A stretch of DNA of 64,000 nt from Pseudofrankia saprophytica. Lineage in GTDB: Bacteria > Actinomycetota > Actinomycetes > Frankiales > Frankiaceae. Location: NCBI RefSeq assembly GCF_000235425.2, contig NZ_KI912266.1, forward strand, positions 1,133,886-1,197,885, in the 5' to 3' direction. The notes under the pieces were generated by a model, which made no database searches, had not been told where the DNA came from, and saw nothing but the letters and a program-made list of their open reading frames with translations. The stretch's first letter is position 1. Every line of letters starts with the position of its first letter. Positions 33,965 to 42,396 of this stretch are shown piece by piece. Made by a program: the position numbers and the translations under genes.

Positions 33965-35455
33965 GTGAGCACTTCCAGCCAGACCGCCTCCCCGCCCACC
34001 TGGACGGATGTGGATGCGGACTGGGTCGATCCCGCCGTGTGGCGGACGGCGTTCACCATCATCGTGGGCACGCTGGCCGTCGTCTTCGACACCACCATCG
34101 TCAGCGTCGCGATCAACGACCTCGCCGGCGAGCTTCACGCCTCGCTGTCCACCATCCAGTGGGTCAGCACCGGCTACCTGCTGGCGATGTTCGTCACGAT
34201 CCCCATCGCCGGCTGGGCCCAGTCGGCGCTCGGCGGCAAGCGGCTGTGGATCCTGGCTCTCGGCGTGTTCTTCGTGGGGTCGATGCTGTGCGCGGCCGCG
34301 TGGAACGCGCCCAGCCTGATCGCCTTCCGTGTCCTGCAGGGCATCGGCGGCGGCGTCATGATGCCGCTCATGATCACAATGATCATGCAGGCCGCCGGCG
34401 GCCACAACGTCGGCAAGGTGATGGCGACCATCTCGTTGCCCGCCTCGCTCGGCCCCATCCTCGGCCCGGTGCTGGGCGGGATCATCCTGCACCTGGGCGA
34501 CTGGCGCTGGCTGTTCCTGGTCAACGTCCCCTTCTGCGTCGTCGGCGGCTGGCTCGCGCTGCGAAACCTGCCCGACGACCGCCCGGCGCCCGGCAGCCGC
34601 ACCCGCCTCGACGTCGTCGGCCTGCTCCTGCTCTCCCCCGGCGCCGCCGCCATCATCTATGGCCTGTCCCAGGTCGAGGGCAGCGCCGGCTTCGCCAGCG
34701 TCGAGGTCCTGCTGCCGCTGCTCGCCGGCCTAGCGCTCGTCGGCGGCTTCGTCGCCTGGGCCCTACCTCGCGCCGGGGAGGCCCTGGTCAATCTGCGGTT
34801 GTTCCGTCACCGCGCCCTGGCGTCCTCGGCCACCGTCGGCTTCCTGCTCGGCGCCACCCTCTACGGCGCGCTGTTCCTGCTGCCCCTGTACTGGCAGCAG
34901 GTCCGCGGCGAGGACGCCCTGGGCGCCGGCCTCCTGCTCATCCCGCAGGGCATCGGCGCGCTGTTCTCCCGCAGGCTGGCTGGCAAGTACACCGACCGCT
35001 ATGGGCCTCGCTGGGTCGGCCTGGCCGGATTCGCCGCCGTCGCCATCGGCACCGTGCCCTTCGCCTTCGTCACCGCCGACACCAGCACGGTGCTGCTGCT
35101 GGCGGCGCTGCTCGTGCGCGGCGCCGGAGTCGGCGTCGCCACCATCCCCCTCACCGGCGCCGCCTACGTCGGCCTGGGCCACGCCGAGATCCCGCACGCC
35201 AGCATCGTCATCCGCGTCACCCAGCAGCTCGGCGGCTCCATGGGCGTCGCCGTCCTCGCCGTCGTCCTCCAGCACGCCACCGCCGGCGCCCACACCCAGT
35301 CCGCCCTCGCCGGCGCCTTTGGCGACGCCTTCTGGTGGTCCGTCGCCTTCACCGCGGCCGCGGTCCCGGTCTGTCTCCTTCTTCCCGGCCGCGCCCAGGC
35401 GCCCGCCATCCCCAACCCGGCAGAGGCAGAGGCCGAGCCCGCCGTCCTGGTCTAG
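33965..35455 (+). CDS. MFS multidrug transporter, DHA2 (14-TM) family
   Basis: A 496-residue proton-driven efflux pump. Typical signatures: membrane helix 1 with VVFDTTIVSVAINDLAGEL, the helix 2-3 loop GWAQSALGGKRLW, and motif C-like SLGPILGPVLGGIIL in helix 5. DHA2 members export drugs, dyes or metabolites. The GTG start overlaps TGA-like sequence and lacks a strong ribosome site. It is regulated most likely by the divergent TetR gene. The substrate is unknown. Confidence 0.9.
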   Translation: MSTSSQTASPPTWTDVDADWVDPAVWRTAFTIIVGTLAVVFDTTIVSVAINDLAGELHASLSTIQWVSTGYLLAMFVTIPIAGWAQSALGGKRLWILALGVFFVGSMLCAAAWNAPSLIAFRVLQGIGGGVMMPLMITMIMQAAGGHNVGKVMATISLPASLGPILGPVLGGIILHLGDWRWLFLVNVPFCVVGGWLALRNLPDDRPAPGSRTRLDVVGLLLLSPGAAAIIYGLSQVEGSAGFASVEVLLPLLAGLALVGGFVAWALPRAGEALVNLRLFRHRALASSATVGFLLGATLYGALFLLPLYWQQVRGEDALGAGLLLIPQGIGALFSRRLAGKYTDRYGPRWVGLAGFAAVAIGTVPFAFVTADTSTVLLLAALLVRGAGVGVATIPLTGAAYVGLGHAEIPHASIVIRVTQQLGGSMGVAVLAVVLQHATAGAHTQSALAGAFGDAFWWSVAFTAAAVPVCLLLPGRAQAPAIPNPAEAEAEPAVLV

Positions 35456-35556
35456 ACACACAGCCCCACGGCCACGGTCAGCTCCCGGCGTAGGGCCAGC
35501 TGCTGGTCCGGTGGACGCCGGCGGACAGGCTGAGCGGGTCACACAACGGCGAACGG

Positions 35557-35615
35557 GCGGCTCGGCGGCTCGGCGGCTCGGCGGCTCGGCGGCTCGGCGG
35601 CTCGGCGGCTCGGCG
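35557..35615. repeat. Tandem CGGCGGCT octamer array (about 7 copies)
   Basis: Six full perfect copies of an 8-mer and partial ends lie between the MFS gene and a convergent TetR gene. It is a microsatellite prone to length change; no coding or regulatory role is visible. Confidence 0.9.
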
Positions 35616-35642
35616 AGGATGATCGAACGCTGACCGTCTGGC

Positions 35643-36242
35643 TCAGTCGCGCAGGTCGAGCAGGCGGCACGCGTAGTGGTAGACCCGCTCACGCAGGATC
35701 TCCGGGTCGAGTGCCGCGAGCGCGGGCTGGCCGACGGCGGTGATGGCGGCGGCGAGCATCGCGGCGGGAATGCTCCAGTCGTTCTCGCTGTCGTCGTCGA
35801 CGAGCAGGGCGAACATGCGCCGGGTGAGGCCGCTGAACGGCTCGTGCCTCGCGAGGACCCGCATCATCGCGGGGTCGCCCTGCCAGGCCCGGACCTGGGC
35901 ACGGTTGCGCACGGAGAAGTCGACCAGCTGATGCAGCAGGGCCCGGCGCGCCTCGACGCGGCCCGGCGCCGCTTCGGCGTCCTCGACGGCCGCTTCGAGG
36001 GTGACCAGCTCGTGGTCGGCGGTCGCGATGACGATCTCGTCCTTGGTCTTGAACTGGTGATAGACCGCCGCCTTGGTGACGCCCATCGCGTCGGCGATCA
36101 TCTGCAGCGAAGTTCCGGCCACGCCGTATTCAGCGAAGAGCCCGAGCGCGGCGGTGATCACGCGCACCTGGGCCGGGGTGTGCCGGATCTCGGCCAGGCG
36201 GGTACCCAGGCGGGACTGCGTCGTCAAAGCCACGGACGACAT
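35643..36242 (-). CDS. TetR-family repressor of the orphan oxidase operon
   Basis: A 199-residue TetR protein with helix-turn-helix TSLQMIADAMGVTKAAVYHQFKTKDE. It is divergent from the membrane-protein/cox operon starting at 36295, and two identical 14-bp palindromes fill the gap. ATG at 36242 sits inside a TATCAT -10-like hexamer, so the true start may be the GTG at 36233, three codons later, on a leaderless message. Longer in-frame starts (to 36323) would cross the operators and are unlikely. Confidence 0.87.
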   Translation of the reverse strand: MSSVALTTQSRLGTRLAEIRHTPAQVRVITAALGLFAEYGVAGTSLQMIADAMGVTKAAVYHQFKTKDEIVIATADHELVTLEAAVEDAEAAPGRVEARRALLHQLVDFSVRNRAQVRAWQGDPAMMRVLARHEPFSGLTRRMFALLVDDDSENDWSIPAAMLAAAITAVGQPALAALDPEILRERVYHYACRLLDLRD

Positions 36243-36244
36243 GA

Positions 36245-36282
36245 TAGCCGATCGGCTAGACACTCGACTAGCCGATCGGCTA
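36245..36282. promoter_or_regulatory. Paired TetR operators, two copies of TAGCCGATCGGCTA
   Basis: Perfect 14-bp palindromes occupy 36245-36258 and 36269-36282, centres 24 bp apart, between the divergent TetR and membrane-protein genes. A candidate plus-strand promoter (TAGACA at 36257-36262, TATCCT at 36281-36286, 18-bp spacer) overlaps both copies, so binding would block transcription. Confidence 0.82.
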
Positions 36283-36294
36283 TCCTCGCCGCTC

Positions 36295-37011
36295 ATGCGA
36301 CGAACAGCCGGCGAGACGATCATCTTCTGGACATTACCCGCGGTGGCGATTATCTGGATCGCCGCATTCTTCCTCTTCCCCGGCTTCCTACCGCCGATGT
36401 CTCCGCGAGCCTCGGCCTCGGAGGTGGCGGCCTTCTACCATGACCACACCGCCCGCGTCCGCTACAGCATGATCCTTCTCAATTGGTTCTGCGTGGCACT
36501 GATTCCGATGCTGATGCTGATCGTGGAGCGGATGCGCGGTATGGCTCACCGCACCCCGGTCCTGCGCTACTGCATGATCGGCTGCGCGGGGGCCGCCCCC
36601 ATAACGTTCCTGACCGCGACCGTCTTCTGGCTGTTGGCGGCGTTCCGGCCGGATCGCTCGCCCGACCTGACGATGCTTTTCAACGACCTCGGATGGGTCA
36701 CCTTCACGTGCGGTGTTCCCTTTCTCGTCGCGCAGAGCATTTTCCTGGCACTCGCGATCTGTCTCGATGAGCAGGACGAGCCGGTGTTCCCGCGGTGGGT
36801 CGCGTACTTCAACGTCCTCATCGCGGTCGCGATCGTGCCGGCCGGGTTCGCGGGGCTCGCGCGCAGCGGGGTGATTGCCTGGGACGGGTTCCTGTCATTC
36901 TGGGTCAAGAACGTCGCGATCGCGCTCTGGATCGTCGTGATGTCCGCCGTTCTGGGACAGTCGCTGCGGCACGACCGCGCCGCCGCCCCGGCTGCTCCGG
37001 CCGCCACATGA
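36295..37011 (+). CDS. Six-helix membrane protein, unknown (paralogue of next gene)
   Basis: A 238-residue integral membrane protein with about six hydrophobic helices and no recognised domain. Its last third (VFPRWVAYFNVLIA... then a WDGFLSFW block) parallels the next gene's VLPRWFGYLNLCNA... and SWNGTIAWW, so the two are paralogues. ATG at 36295 lies about 9 nt from the predicted -10 box, suggesting a leaderless message. Its stop overlaps the next ATG (ATGA). Context with oxidase subunits III and IV suggests a membrane redox role. Confidence 0.7.
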   Translation: MRRTAGETIIFWTLPAVAIIWIAAFFLFPGFLPPMSPRASASEVAAFYHDHTARVRYSMILLNWFCVALIPMLMLIVERMRGMAHRTPVLRYCMIGCAGAAPITFLTATVFWLLAAFRPDRSPDLTMLFNDLGWVTFTCGVPFLVAQSIFLALAICLDEQDEPVFPRWVAYFNVLIAVAIVPAGFAGLARSGVIAWDGFLSFWVKNVAIALWIVVMSAVLGQSLRHDRAAAPAAPAAT

Positions 37012-37781
37012 AGCGGCCCGCCTGGCGCGGCGACCCGAAGCGCGAGCTCTGGCTCATGTGGTACGCGACCCTCATCTTCTACAACCTGTACACGGTCGTC
37101 TTCTTCGTGCTCACCCGCACCCAGCCCCCGGCGCCGCCGTGGTCGGACGACCACCAGGTGACCAACTGGTTCGCGCACCGCCATGAGGGTCTGCTCGTCG
37201 GGTTCTCCCTGGTGTTCGTCCTGGGCGGCCTCTCGGCGACGTCCATCGCGCTGATCACGTACTCGATCCGTCGGATGTCCGTCAGCCGCGCCTTCGCGTA
37301 CTCCTATCTGATCCTGTACGGGGTCAGCGCGGTCCCCGGCTTCCTGTTCATCTGCGTGGCGATGACGGTCGGCGCCATGCGGCCCGACCGGGATCCGGCG
37401 ATACAGCACTGGCTCTACGACTTCGGATTCCTGTCGTTCTCCGGCACCATGGGCGTCTTCCTCGTCGGCTCGCTGATCTGGATGGCGGCGATCCTCCTCG
37501 ACAAGAACCGCGTCCTGCCGAGGTGGTTCGGCTACCTGAACCTGTGCAACGCCCTCACCGAGGTCGTCGTCGCGCCGTCCTGGATATTCTCCCGCGGCGC
37601 CTTGTCCTGGAACGGCACCATCGCCTGGTGGATCAACGTGGCCGTCTTCGGCATGTACACCGGCGCCTTCATCACCTTGCTGCGCAATATGATCATCCGC
37701 GAGGACTTCGGTACCGGGCCATTACCCGACCTCCCACCGAGGAAACGGCGCACGCAGGCCGTCGCGGAGGTGACGTCGTGA
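37008..37781 (+). CDS. Six-helix membrane protein, unknown (paralogue of previous gene)
   Basis: A 257-residue membrane protein with about six helices, starting with a cytoplasmic KRPAWRGDPKRELW segment. It shares the PRW..Y.N and W.G....W pattern with the preceding gene. Several conserved-looking histidines and tryptophans lie near membrane ends (SDDHQVTNWFAHRHEG), but heme binding cannot be concluded. The stop overlaps the GTG of the cox III-like gene (GTGA), so all four genes form one translationally coupled operon. Confidence 0.7.
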   Translation: MKRPAWRGDPKRELWLMWYATLIFYNLYTVVFFVLTRTQPPAPPWSDDHQVTNWFAHRHEGLLVGFSLVFVLGGLSATSIALITYSIRRMSVSRAFAYSYLILYGVSAVPGFLFICVAMTVGAMRPDRDPAIQHWLYDFGFLSFSGTMGVFLVGSLIWMAAILLDKNRVLPRWFGYLNLCNALTEVVVAPSWIFSRGALSWNGTIAWWINVAVFGMYTGAFITLLRNMIIREDFGTGPLPDLPPRKRRTQAVAEVTS

Positions 37782-38368
37782 CGAGCACGCAGGCAGTGGC
37801 CGCACCGGAGACGCAGCCATCGGGACGAGTTCCCGGTGAACCGGGCATGTGGTTCTTCGTGCTGTTCGAGTCCCTCGTCTTCACTTCGTACTTCGGGGTC
37901 TATCTCTACCACCGCGCGCAGCACGAGGTCGCATTTCTGCAGGCCCAGTCGCACCTCGACCTCTGGCTCGGAGTCCTCGGCACCATTGCCCTGCTGACGA
38001 GCTCGTGGTCGGTGGCTCGCTGCGTCCAGACGGCGCGCGCCGGGCGCTACCGGCTCGCGCTGCGGGACGCGGTCCTCACCGCGGGCTTCGGCGTCGCCTT
38101 CCTAACCCTGAAGATCGTCGAATGGTTCCATCAGGTCGACCTGGGAAACACGTTCACCAGCGGCGACTTCTTCGAGTACTACTTCTTCCTCACTGCGATC
38201 CACTGCGTCCACCTACTGATCGGCTTTGTCGCCCTCGGCGTCATCGTCTATCAGCTCTCAAGCCCGAGACGACGCTCCCAGGAGATCGTCGAGACCTGCG
38301 CCACGTACTGGCACACCGTCGACTTTCTCTGGGTTCTGATCTTCGCCCTGCTCTACGTCGCGAGGTGA
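37778..38368 (+). CDS. Cytochrome c oxidase subunit III-like protein
   Basis: A 196-residue heme-copper oxidase subunit III family protein with about five membrane helices (GMWFFVLFESLVFTSYFGVY; FLTLKIVEWFHQVD; FFLTAIHCVHLLIGFVALG; TYWHTVDFLWVLIFALLYV). The E..H and H-x2-H-type residues of the subunit III fold are present. Similar proteins include NorE-like subunits of nitric-oxide reductases. No subunit I or II gene lies nearby, so its partner is elsewhere or absent. Confidence 0.8.
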   Translation: MTSTQAVAAPETQPSGRVPGEPGMWFFVLFESLVFTSYFGVYLYHRAQHEVAFLQAQSHLDLWLGVLGTIALLTSSWSVARCVQTARAGRYRLALRDAVLTAGFGVAFLTLKIVEWFHQVDLGNTFTSGDFFEYYFFLTAIHCVHLLIGFVALGVIVYQLSSPRRRSQEIVETCATYWHTVDFLWVLIFALLYVAR

Positions 38369-38371
38369 TCC

Positions 38372-38665
38372 GTGGGAACCGCATTCAACAAAAGACTTTT
38401 CGCCGTCTGGCTCGTCCTGTCAGCCATCACGGTGATCTATCTCTGGATCGACCACTCGGCCGACGACCACGGCACACCGACCGCGAGCACCGTCGTCACC
38501 GTCAGCGCGATCGCCCTCGCACTGGCCAAGGTCAGGATCATCATGCGGGAGTTCATGGAGGTACGGCACGCGCCTGGGCTGCTCCGCCGCCTCACCGATC
38601 TCTGGGTCGTGCTCATGGCCGCCGCCCTGCTCGGCATGTACTTCGTGGGGAAAGCGGCCACCTAG
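38372..38665 (+). CDS. Prokaryotic cytochrome c oxidase subunit IV-like protein
   Basis: A 97-residue protein with three membrane helices (LFAVWLVLSAITVIYLWI, VVTVSAIALALAKVRIIMREFMEV, LWVVLMAAALLGMYFVG). The central ALAKVRIIMREFMEVRHAP is the signature of small subunit IV/NorF-type proteins. It follows the subunit III gene by 3 bp with a GTG start. It probably stabilises an oxidase or reductase complex. Confidence 0.75.
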   Translation: MGTAFNKRLFAVWLVLSAITVIYLWIDHSADDHGTPTASTVVTVSAIALALAKVRIIMREFMEVRHAPGLLRRLTDLWVVLMAAALLGMYFVGKAAT

Positions 38666-38715
38666 CATCGCGGCAGCGCGTGACGGCAGGCCATATCAGC
38701 CGCCGGACCGGTGGG

Positions 38716-39306
38716 TCACTGTGGTCGGCGTAGACCCGCGACGAGGATCTTGACCAGTCGGCGGGCGTCGTAGCGGGGGTTGGCGCCGGCGCCTATGCAG
38801 ATACCGCCGACGCCGCGCATGAGCTCGTAGGCGTCCTGGTCGGAGCGGATCTCGCCGGAGTTGGCCGCGGCGTCGAGCAGTTGGGTGCACACGGGCACGA
38901 GCCGGTCGAGGAAGTAGGAGTGCAGGGGGTCGAAACAGGGGTCGTCGGACTGCAGCACGGAGGCGAGTCCTTGTTTGGTGACCACGAAGTCGACGAAGAG
39001 ATCGATCCAGCGCCCGAGCGCTGCGTACGGAGTCGCGCTGGTCGCCAGCAGGGCGGGGCCGGCCTCGGCGAGGGCCTCGACCTGGTGCCGGTAGACGGCG
39101 ACGATGAGATCCGCCCGCGTCGGGAAGTGGCGGTAGATCGTCGCCGTCCCGACCCCGGCCCTGGCCGCGATGTCACGTATCGGCGCTTCCACCCCCGCCG
39201 CGACGAAGATCGCGGCGGCCGCGTCGAGCAGGGTCTCCTTGTTACGTCGTGCGTCCGCCCGTTTGGGTCGGACCGCGGGTCCCATGTCTCGATCGCTGTC
39301 GCTCAC
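38716..39306 (-). CDS. TetR-family repressor, divergent from hydrolase
   Basis: A 196-residue regulator with helix-turn-helix APIRDIAARAGVGTATIYRHFPTRADL and a C-terminal domain typical of AcrR-like TetR proteins. GTG at 39306 has GGAGG at good spacing; the ORF extends to 39372 through a direct repeat and is less likely. It is divergent from the alpha/beta hydrolase at 39586, with two GGGACnnCGTCCC sites between. Confidence 0.87.
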   Translation of the reverse strand: MSDSDRDMGPAVRPKRADARRNKETLLDAAAAIFVAAGVEAPIRDIAARAGVGTATIYRHFPTRADLIVAVYRHQVEALAEAGPALLATSATPYAALGRWIDLFVDFVVTKQGLASVLQSDDPCFDPLHSYFLDRLVPVCTQLLDAAANSGEIRSDQDAYELMRGVGGICIGAGANPRYDARRLVKILVAGLRRPQ

Positions 39307-39365
39307 CGCGCACCTCCCTCCGGTCGCCGCCGAGCTTCCTCCGGTCGCCGCCGAGCTTGCTAAAC

Positions 39366-39403
39366 GGGACAACGTCCCATATCGTCAAGCGGGACGGCGT
39401 CCC
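39366..39403. promoter_or_regulatory. Paired TetR operators, GGGACAACGTCCC and GGGACGGCGTCCC
   Basis: Two 13-bp palindromes sharing GGGAC-N3-GTCCC arms lie at 39366-39378 and 39391-39403, centres 25 bp apart, in the gap between the TetR gene and the hydrolase. The adjacent TetR protein is the likely binder. Confidence 0.72.
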
Positions 39404-39585
39404 ACTTCTCCATGGTGCCAGATCAGCAACCCGACGACCAGGCAGGCATGGTCACCACGCGGCGCCGCCGATCGACCGGACGGCGGCGCGAACGTGCCGG
39501 GCCGCTCTGGGGAGACCGCGCGAGCCGACGCGTCGCACCAATGCCGCGACGCCAGCCGCGAATCAGCCGAAAGGAAGGCCCCTCC

Positions 39586-40530
39586 ATGACCGAATCTGCC
39601 CTGGCGACCACCGACATGGCCACCGGTGGATCCACTCCAGTCGTCTCGGTGAAGCCGGTGGTGCTGTCAGCGCCGGGCCGCGGCGCGGACCTGCGTGTGC
39701 GGGTCTCCGCGCCCGTGACCGGGCGCGAGCTGCCTGTCGTCGTCTTCTCCCATGGCTTTGGCTCGTCGTTGGACGGCTACGGCCCGCTGGCCGACTTCTG
39801 GGCCGCCAACGGTTTCGTGGTCATTCAGCCAACCCATCTCGACTCCAGAACGCTGGATGTTCCTCCCGACGATCCCCGGACGCCACGGATCTGGCGTTTC
39901 CGAGTCGAGGACGTGAAACGCGTGCTCGATCATCTGGATCTCCTGGAAGCGGCCGTTCCCGGCCTCGGCGGCCGCGTCGACCGAAGCCGCGTCGCCGCGG
40001 CCGGGCACTCCTTCGGCGGCCAGACCGCGGCCAACCTGCTGGGCCTGCGAGTCCTCGACCCGGAGAGCGGGAAGGGCGAGGACCTGTCCGACTCACGGAT
40101 CAAGGCGGGCGTGCTGTTCGCGACCGCGGGACAGGGCGGAGCCGACCTGACGCCGTTCGCGGTCGAGAACTTCCCGTTCCTGAACCCGAGCTTCACGGAC
40201 ATGATCACGCCCGCCCTCGTGGTCGCGGGAGACCAGGACCACTCGCCGCTGACGCTTCGGGGGCCGGACTGGATGACCGACCCGTACTTCCTCAGCCCCG
40301 GCGACAAGAGCCTGCTCACCCTCTTCGGGGCGGAACACTCGCTTGGCGGCATCCCCGGCTACGAGGCCAAGGAGACGACGGACGAGAGCCCCGAACGAGT
40401 CGCCCTGATCCAGCGGATCACCTGGGCCTATCTCCGTCATGCCCTCGACATCGAGGAATCCAGCTGGCTGGCGGCGCAGAAGGCCCTGTCGGAGAACGAC
40501 CATCCACTAGGCCGCCTCGAATCCAAATGA
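39586..40530 (+). CDS. Chlorophyllase/PAF-acetylhydrolase-like alpha/beta hydrolase
   Basis: A 314-residue hydrolase. The sequence VVVFSHGFGSSLDGYGPLADFWAANGFVVIQP, the nucleophile elbow AAAGHSFGGQTA, an acid-bearing VVAGDQDHSPL and the catalytic-His segment LFGAEHSLGGIPG give a complete triad in the dienelactone/chlorophyllase-like group. AAAGGAAGG precedes the ATG; longer in-frame starts add Arg-rich sequence. There is no signal peptide, so it is cytoplasmic. Its control by the divergent TetR suggests detoxification of an ester or lactone. Confidence 0.8.
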   Translation: MTESALATTDMATGGSTPVVSVKPVVLSAPGRGADLRVRVSAPVTGRELPVVVFSHGFGSSLDGYGPLADFWAANGFVVIQPTHLDSRTLDVPPDDPRTPRIWRFRVEDVKRVLDHLDLLEAAVPGLGGRVDRSRVAAAGHSFGGQTAANLLGLRVLDPESGKGEDLSDSRIKAGVLFATAGQGGADLTPFAVENFPFLNPSFTDMITPALVVAGDQDHSPLTLRGPDWMTDPYFLSPGDKSLLTLFGAEHSLGGIPGYEAKETTDESPERVALIQRITWAYLRHALDIEESSWLAAQKALSENDHPLGRLESK

Positions 40531-40602
40531 AAACCAGAGAAGCGTGGTCGGTCTCTGATTGACCCGGCGGTCATGGACAGCCTCCGATGGACCTGCTCGG
40601 CG

Positions 40603-41142
40603 TCAGTGGAGGAGCACTCGCAGCAGGATCAGGGCGACGCCGAACACCCCGGCGACGAGCCCGTACGCCAGGGACGCCCAGGTACCGCGTCCGCTGTGCC
40701 GGCCGGCGATCTCCCCCCACAGCACCAGCGCGGCCACGCCGGTCCACATCCCGGCGAGCGCCGCCGTCTGGACGGACGCCCCAGCCGCCGCGGCCAGCAG
40801 CACCGCGACCAGCGGGAAGAACGACGCCGTCACCAGAGACCATTCATGGACCATCGTCTCGGCCAGGCGATGCAGGCCGGCCCGGCGGCTCACGCTCGGC
40901 GGTGAGCCGAGGAAGTCGGCATACACGTGGGCGAGCCAGTACACGAGCACGCTGACCAGCTCGGCGTAGATCAGATCACGCAGCTCCGTCTGGCGCTCGG
41001 ACTCCACCGCCAGCACCGAGTCGGCGAGAACCGTTCCGTAGATCGAACCGACCGGGTTGCGGGCGAGCGCGAGCATGCCCGCCCGCCAGCCACGGCGGGA
41101 CACGACCGGATGGTCGAGGCGGTCGTAGACGTCCACGCCCAT
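40603..41142 (-). CDS. Membrane protein, unknown function
   Basis: A 179-residue protein with four likely membrane segments (AELVSVLVYWLAHVYADFLG, VTASFFPLVAVLLAAAAGA, TAALAGMWTGVAALVLWGE, YGLVAGVFGVALILLRVLL). No family is recognised. ATG at 41142 begins a sensible MGVDVYDRLDHPVV; the frame is open to 41334 but the extra sequence is Pro/Gly-rich. It follows the DUF998 gene on the same strand and may be in an operon with it. Confidence 0.65.
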   Translation of the reverse strand: MGVDVYDRLDHPVVSRRGWRAGMLALARNPVGSIYGTVLADSVLAVESERQTELRDLIYAELVSVLVYWLAHVYADFLGSPPSVSRRAGLHRLAETMVHEWSLVTASFFPLVAVLLAAAAGASVQTAALAGMWTGVAALVLWGEIAGRHSGRGTWASLAYGLVAGVFGVALILLRVLLH

Positions 41143-41339
41143 GAGGTCTACCCGATGGGTACCCGCGCGGCTCGCCGCGCAGGGCCGATCCGCGACCTGG
41201 AGCCCGACCGGCGACCTCGGGCCGGGTGTGTCCGAACGTCCGAACCCGGCGGCCGGGAAGGCCGCCGGGTGGGAGACGTGGCCTCCTGTACCGGCTACCG
41301 GTACGGAGGGCGGTTCGTCGGGCAACGTCGGCACCGGCC

Positions 41340-42149
41340 TCAGGCGGTGTGGCCGGCGTGCGACGCCGCCGCGACGTGCGCGACCTCCACCGCGGGGACG
41401 CTGTCCGCCGTTTCGGAGACCGACCGGCGCGACGCCGAGACGGCCACGACCACGGGCCAGCCGAACACCAGCAGCGTGAACACCCGCTGGAACAGGCCGT
41501 AGTAGGCGTTGCCGATCTCACCGATGAACACCGCCGCGACGGTCAGCAGGCAGTAGATCGCGACGAACCGGGTCGGGACCGCCAGGTGCGCCCGGCCCGA
41601 GTCCCGGCGCAGCGCGCGGGCCAACAGGAACAGCGCCACGATCAGCCCGAGGAACAGCGCCATCGAGACGTACTGGTGCACCCAGAAGTGGGTGGACGCC
41701 AACGGCGCGTCGTCGTAGTCGATGCAGCTCGACAGCCGCTCCGAGCAGTCCTGCCGGGCCAGGCCCGCAACGGCCATGCCGGCGCCGGTGAGCGTCACCA
41801 GCACCGCGGCGGCGCGGCCGGCCTTGCCGCGGCCGACCCGCCGCCAGAGCAGGACCCCGGTGCAGACCAGGCCGACGGCCTGGGCCAGGAATCCGGCGAT
41901 CATCAGCCAGGCATAGTCGGCATTGGTCGCCGCGAGCGCGCTGACGCCCTCACGGACCGGGTTGTAGCCGGGGTTCAGCAGGCCGACGACGATCGCGTCG
42001 ACGACGAAGGTCCCGACAGCCAACGCGCCGATCCGGGCGAGCAGCGGCCACCGGTGGGCGTCGGCCGGGGCAGCCGCGCCGCCTCGGCCGGCGGTCGGGG
42101 CGGTGGTCCCGTCGGTGGTCCGGGTGGTGGCCCCGTGGGAATGCGACAT
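41340..42149 (-). CDS. DUF998 membrane protein
   Basis: A 269-residue integral membrane protein with about six helices. The arrangement (NPGYNPVREGVSALAATNADYAWLMIAGF, then DCSER...STHFWVHQYVSMALF, then NAYYGLFQRVFTLLVFGW) is typical of DUF998, a family of unknown role found across Actinobacteria. AAAGGAAGAG precedes the ATG. It lies downstream of the response-regulator gene, separated by a strong hairpin. Confidence 0.82.
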   Translation of the reverse strand: MSHSHGATTRTTDGTTAPTAGRGGAAAPADAHRWPLLARIGALAVGTFVVDAIVVGLLNPGYNPVREGVSALAATNADYAWLMIAGFLAQAVGLVCTGVLLWRRVGRGKAGRAAAVLVTLTGAGMAVAGLARQDCSERLSSCIDYDDAPLASTHFWVHQYVSMALFLGLIVALFLLARALRRDSGRAHLAVPTRFVAIYCLLTVAAVFIGEIGNAYYGLFQRVFTLLVFGWPVVVAVSASRRSVSETADSVPAVEVAHVAAASHAGHTA

Positions 42150-42314
42150 CGTCTCTTCCTTTCTGGATGATTCCGGAGAACCGTGGTTGCGAAGAACCAG
42201 ACGGTTCCGGCGAACACCTAGAAAGACTCGCGTTTGGCGGGCTCGAAGCCGACCGTGCGCACACCCGACTTTCCGGCCGGCCGCACGCCCGCCGAGTGGG
42301 ATGCCAACACGCCG

Positions 42315-42344
42315 GGCGGCGGGGGTGTGAACACCCCCGCCGCC
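42315..42344. terminator. Perfect 14-bp hairpin plus GC repeat downstream of response regulator
   Basis: The arms 42315-42328 and 42331-42344 are exact complements (GGCGGCGGGGGTGT). Immediately to the right, a GCGACCCGCCGG-like unit is repeated about three times to 42390. On the minus strand this follows the response regulator's stop at 42397, fitting a terminator. Confidence 0.65.
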
Positions 42345-42396
42345 GGCGACCCGCCGGCGCGACCCGCCGGCGCGACCCGCCGGCGCGGCCCGCGGC

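Noticed and set aside
35557-35615. Possible CRISPR or regulatory array
   Set aside because: Repeats are contiguous 8-mers without spacers.
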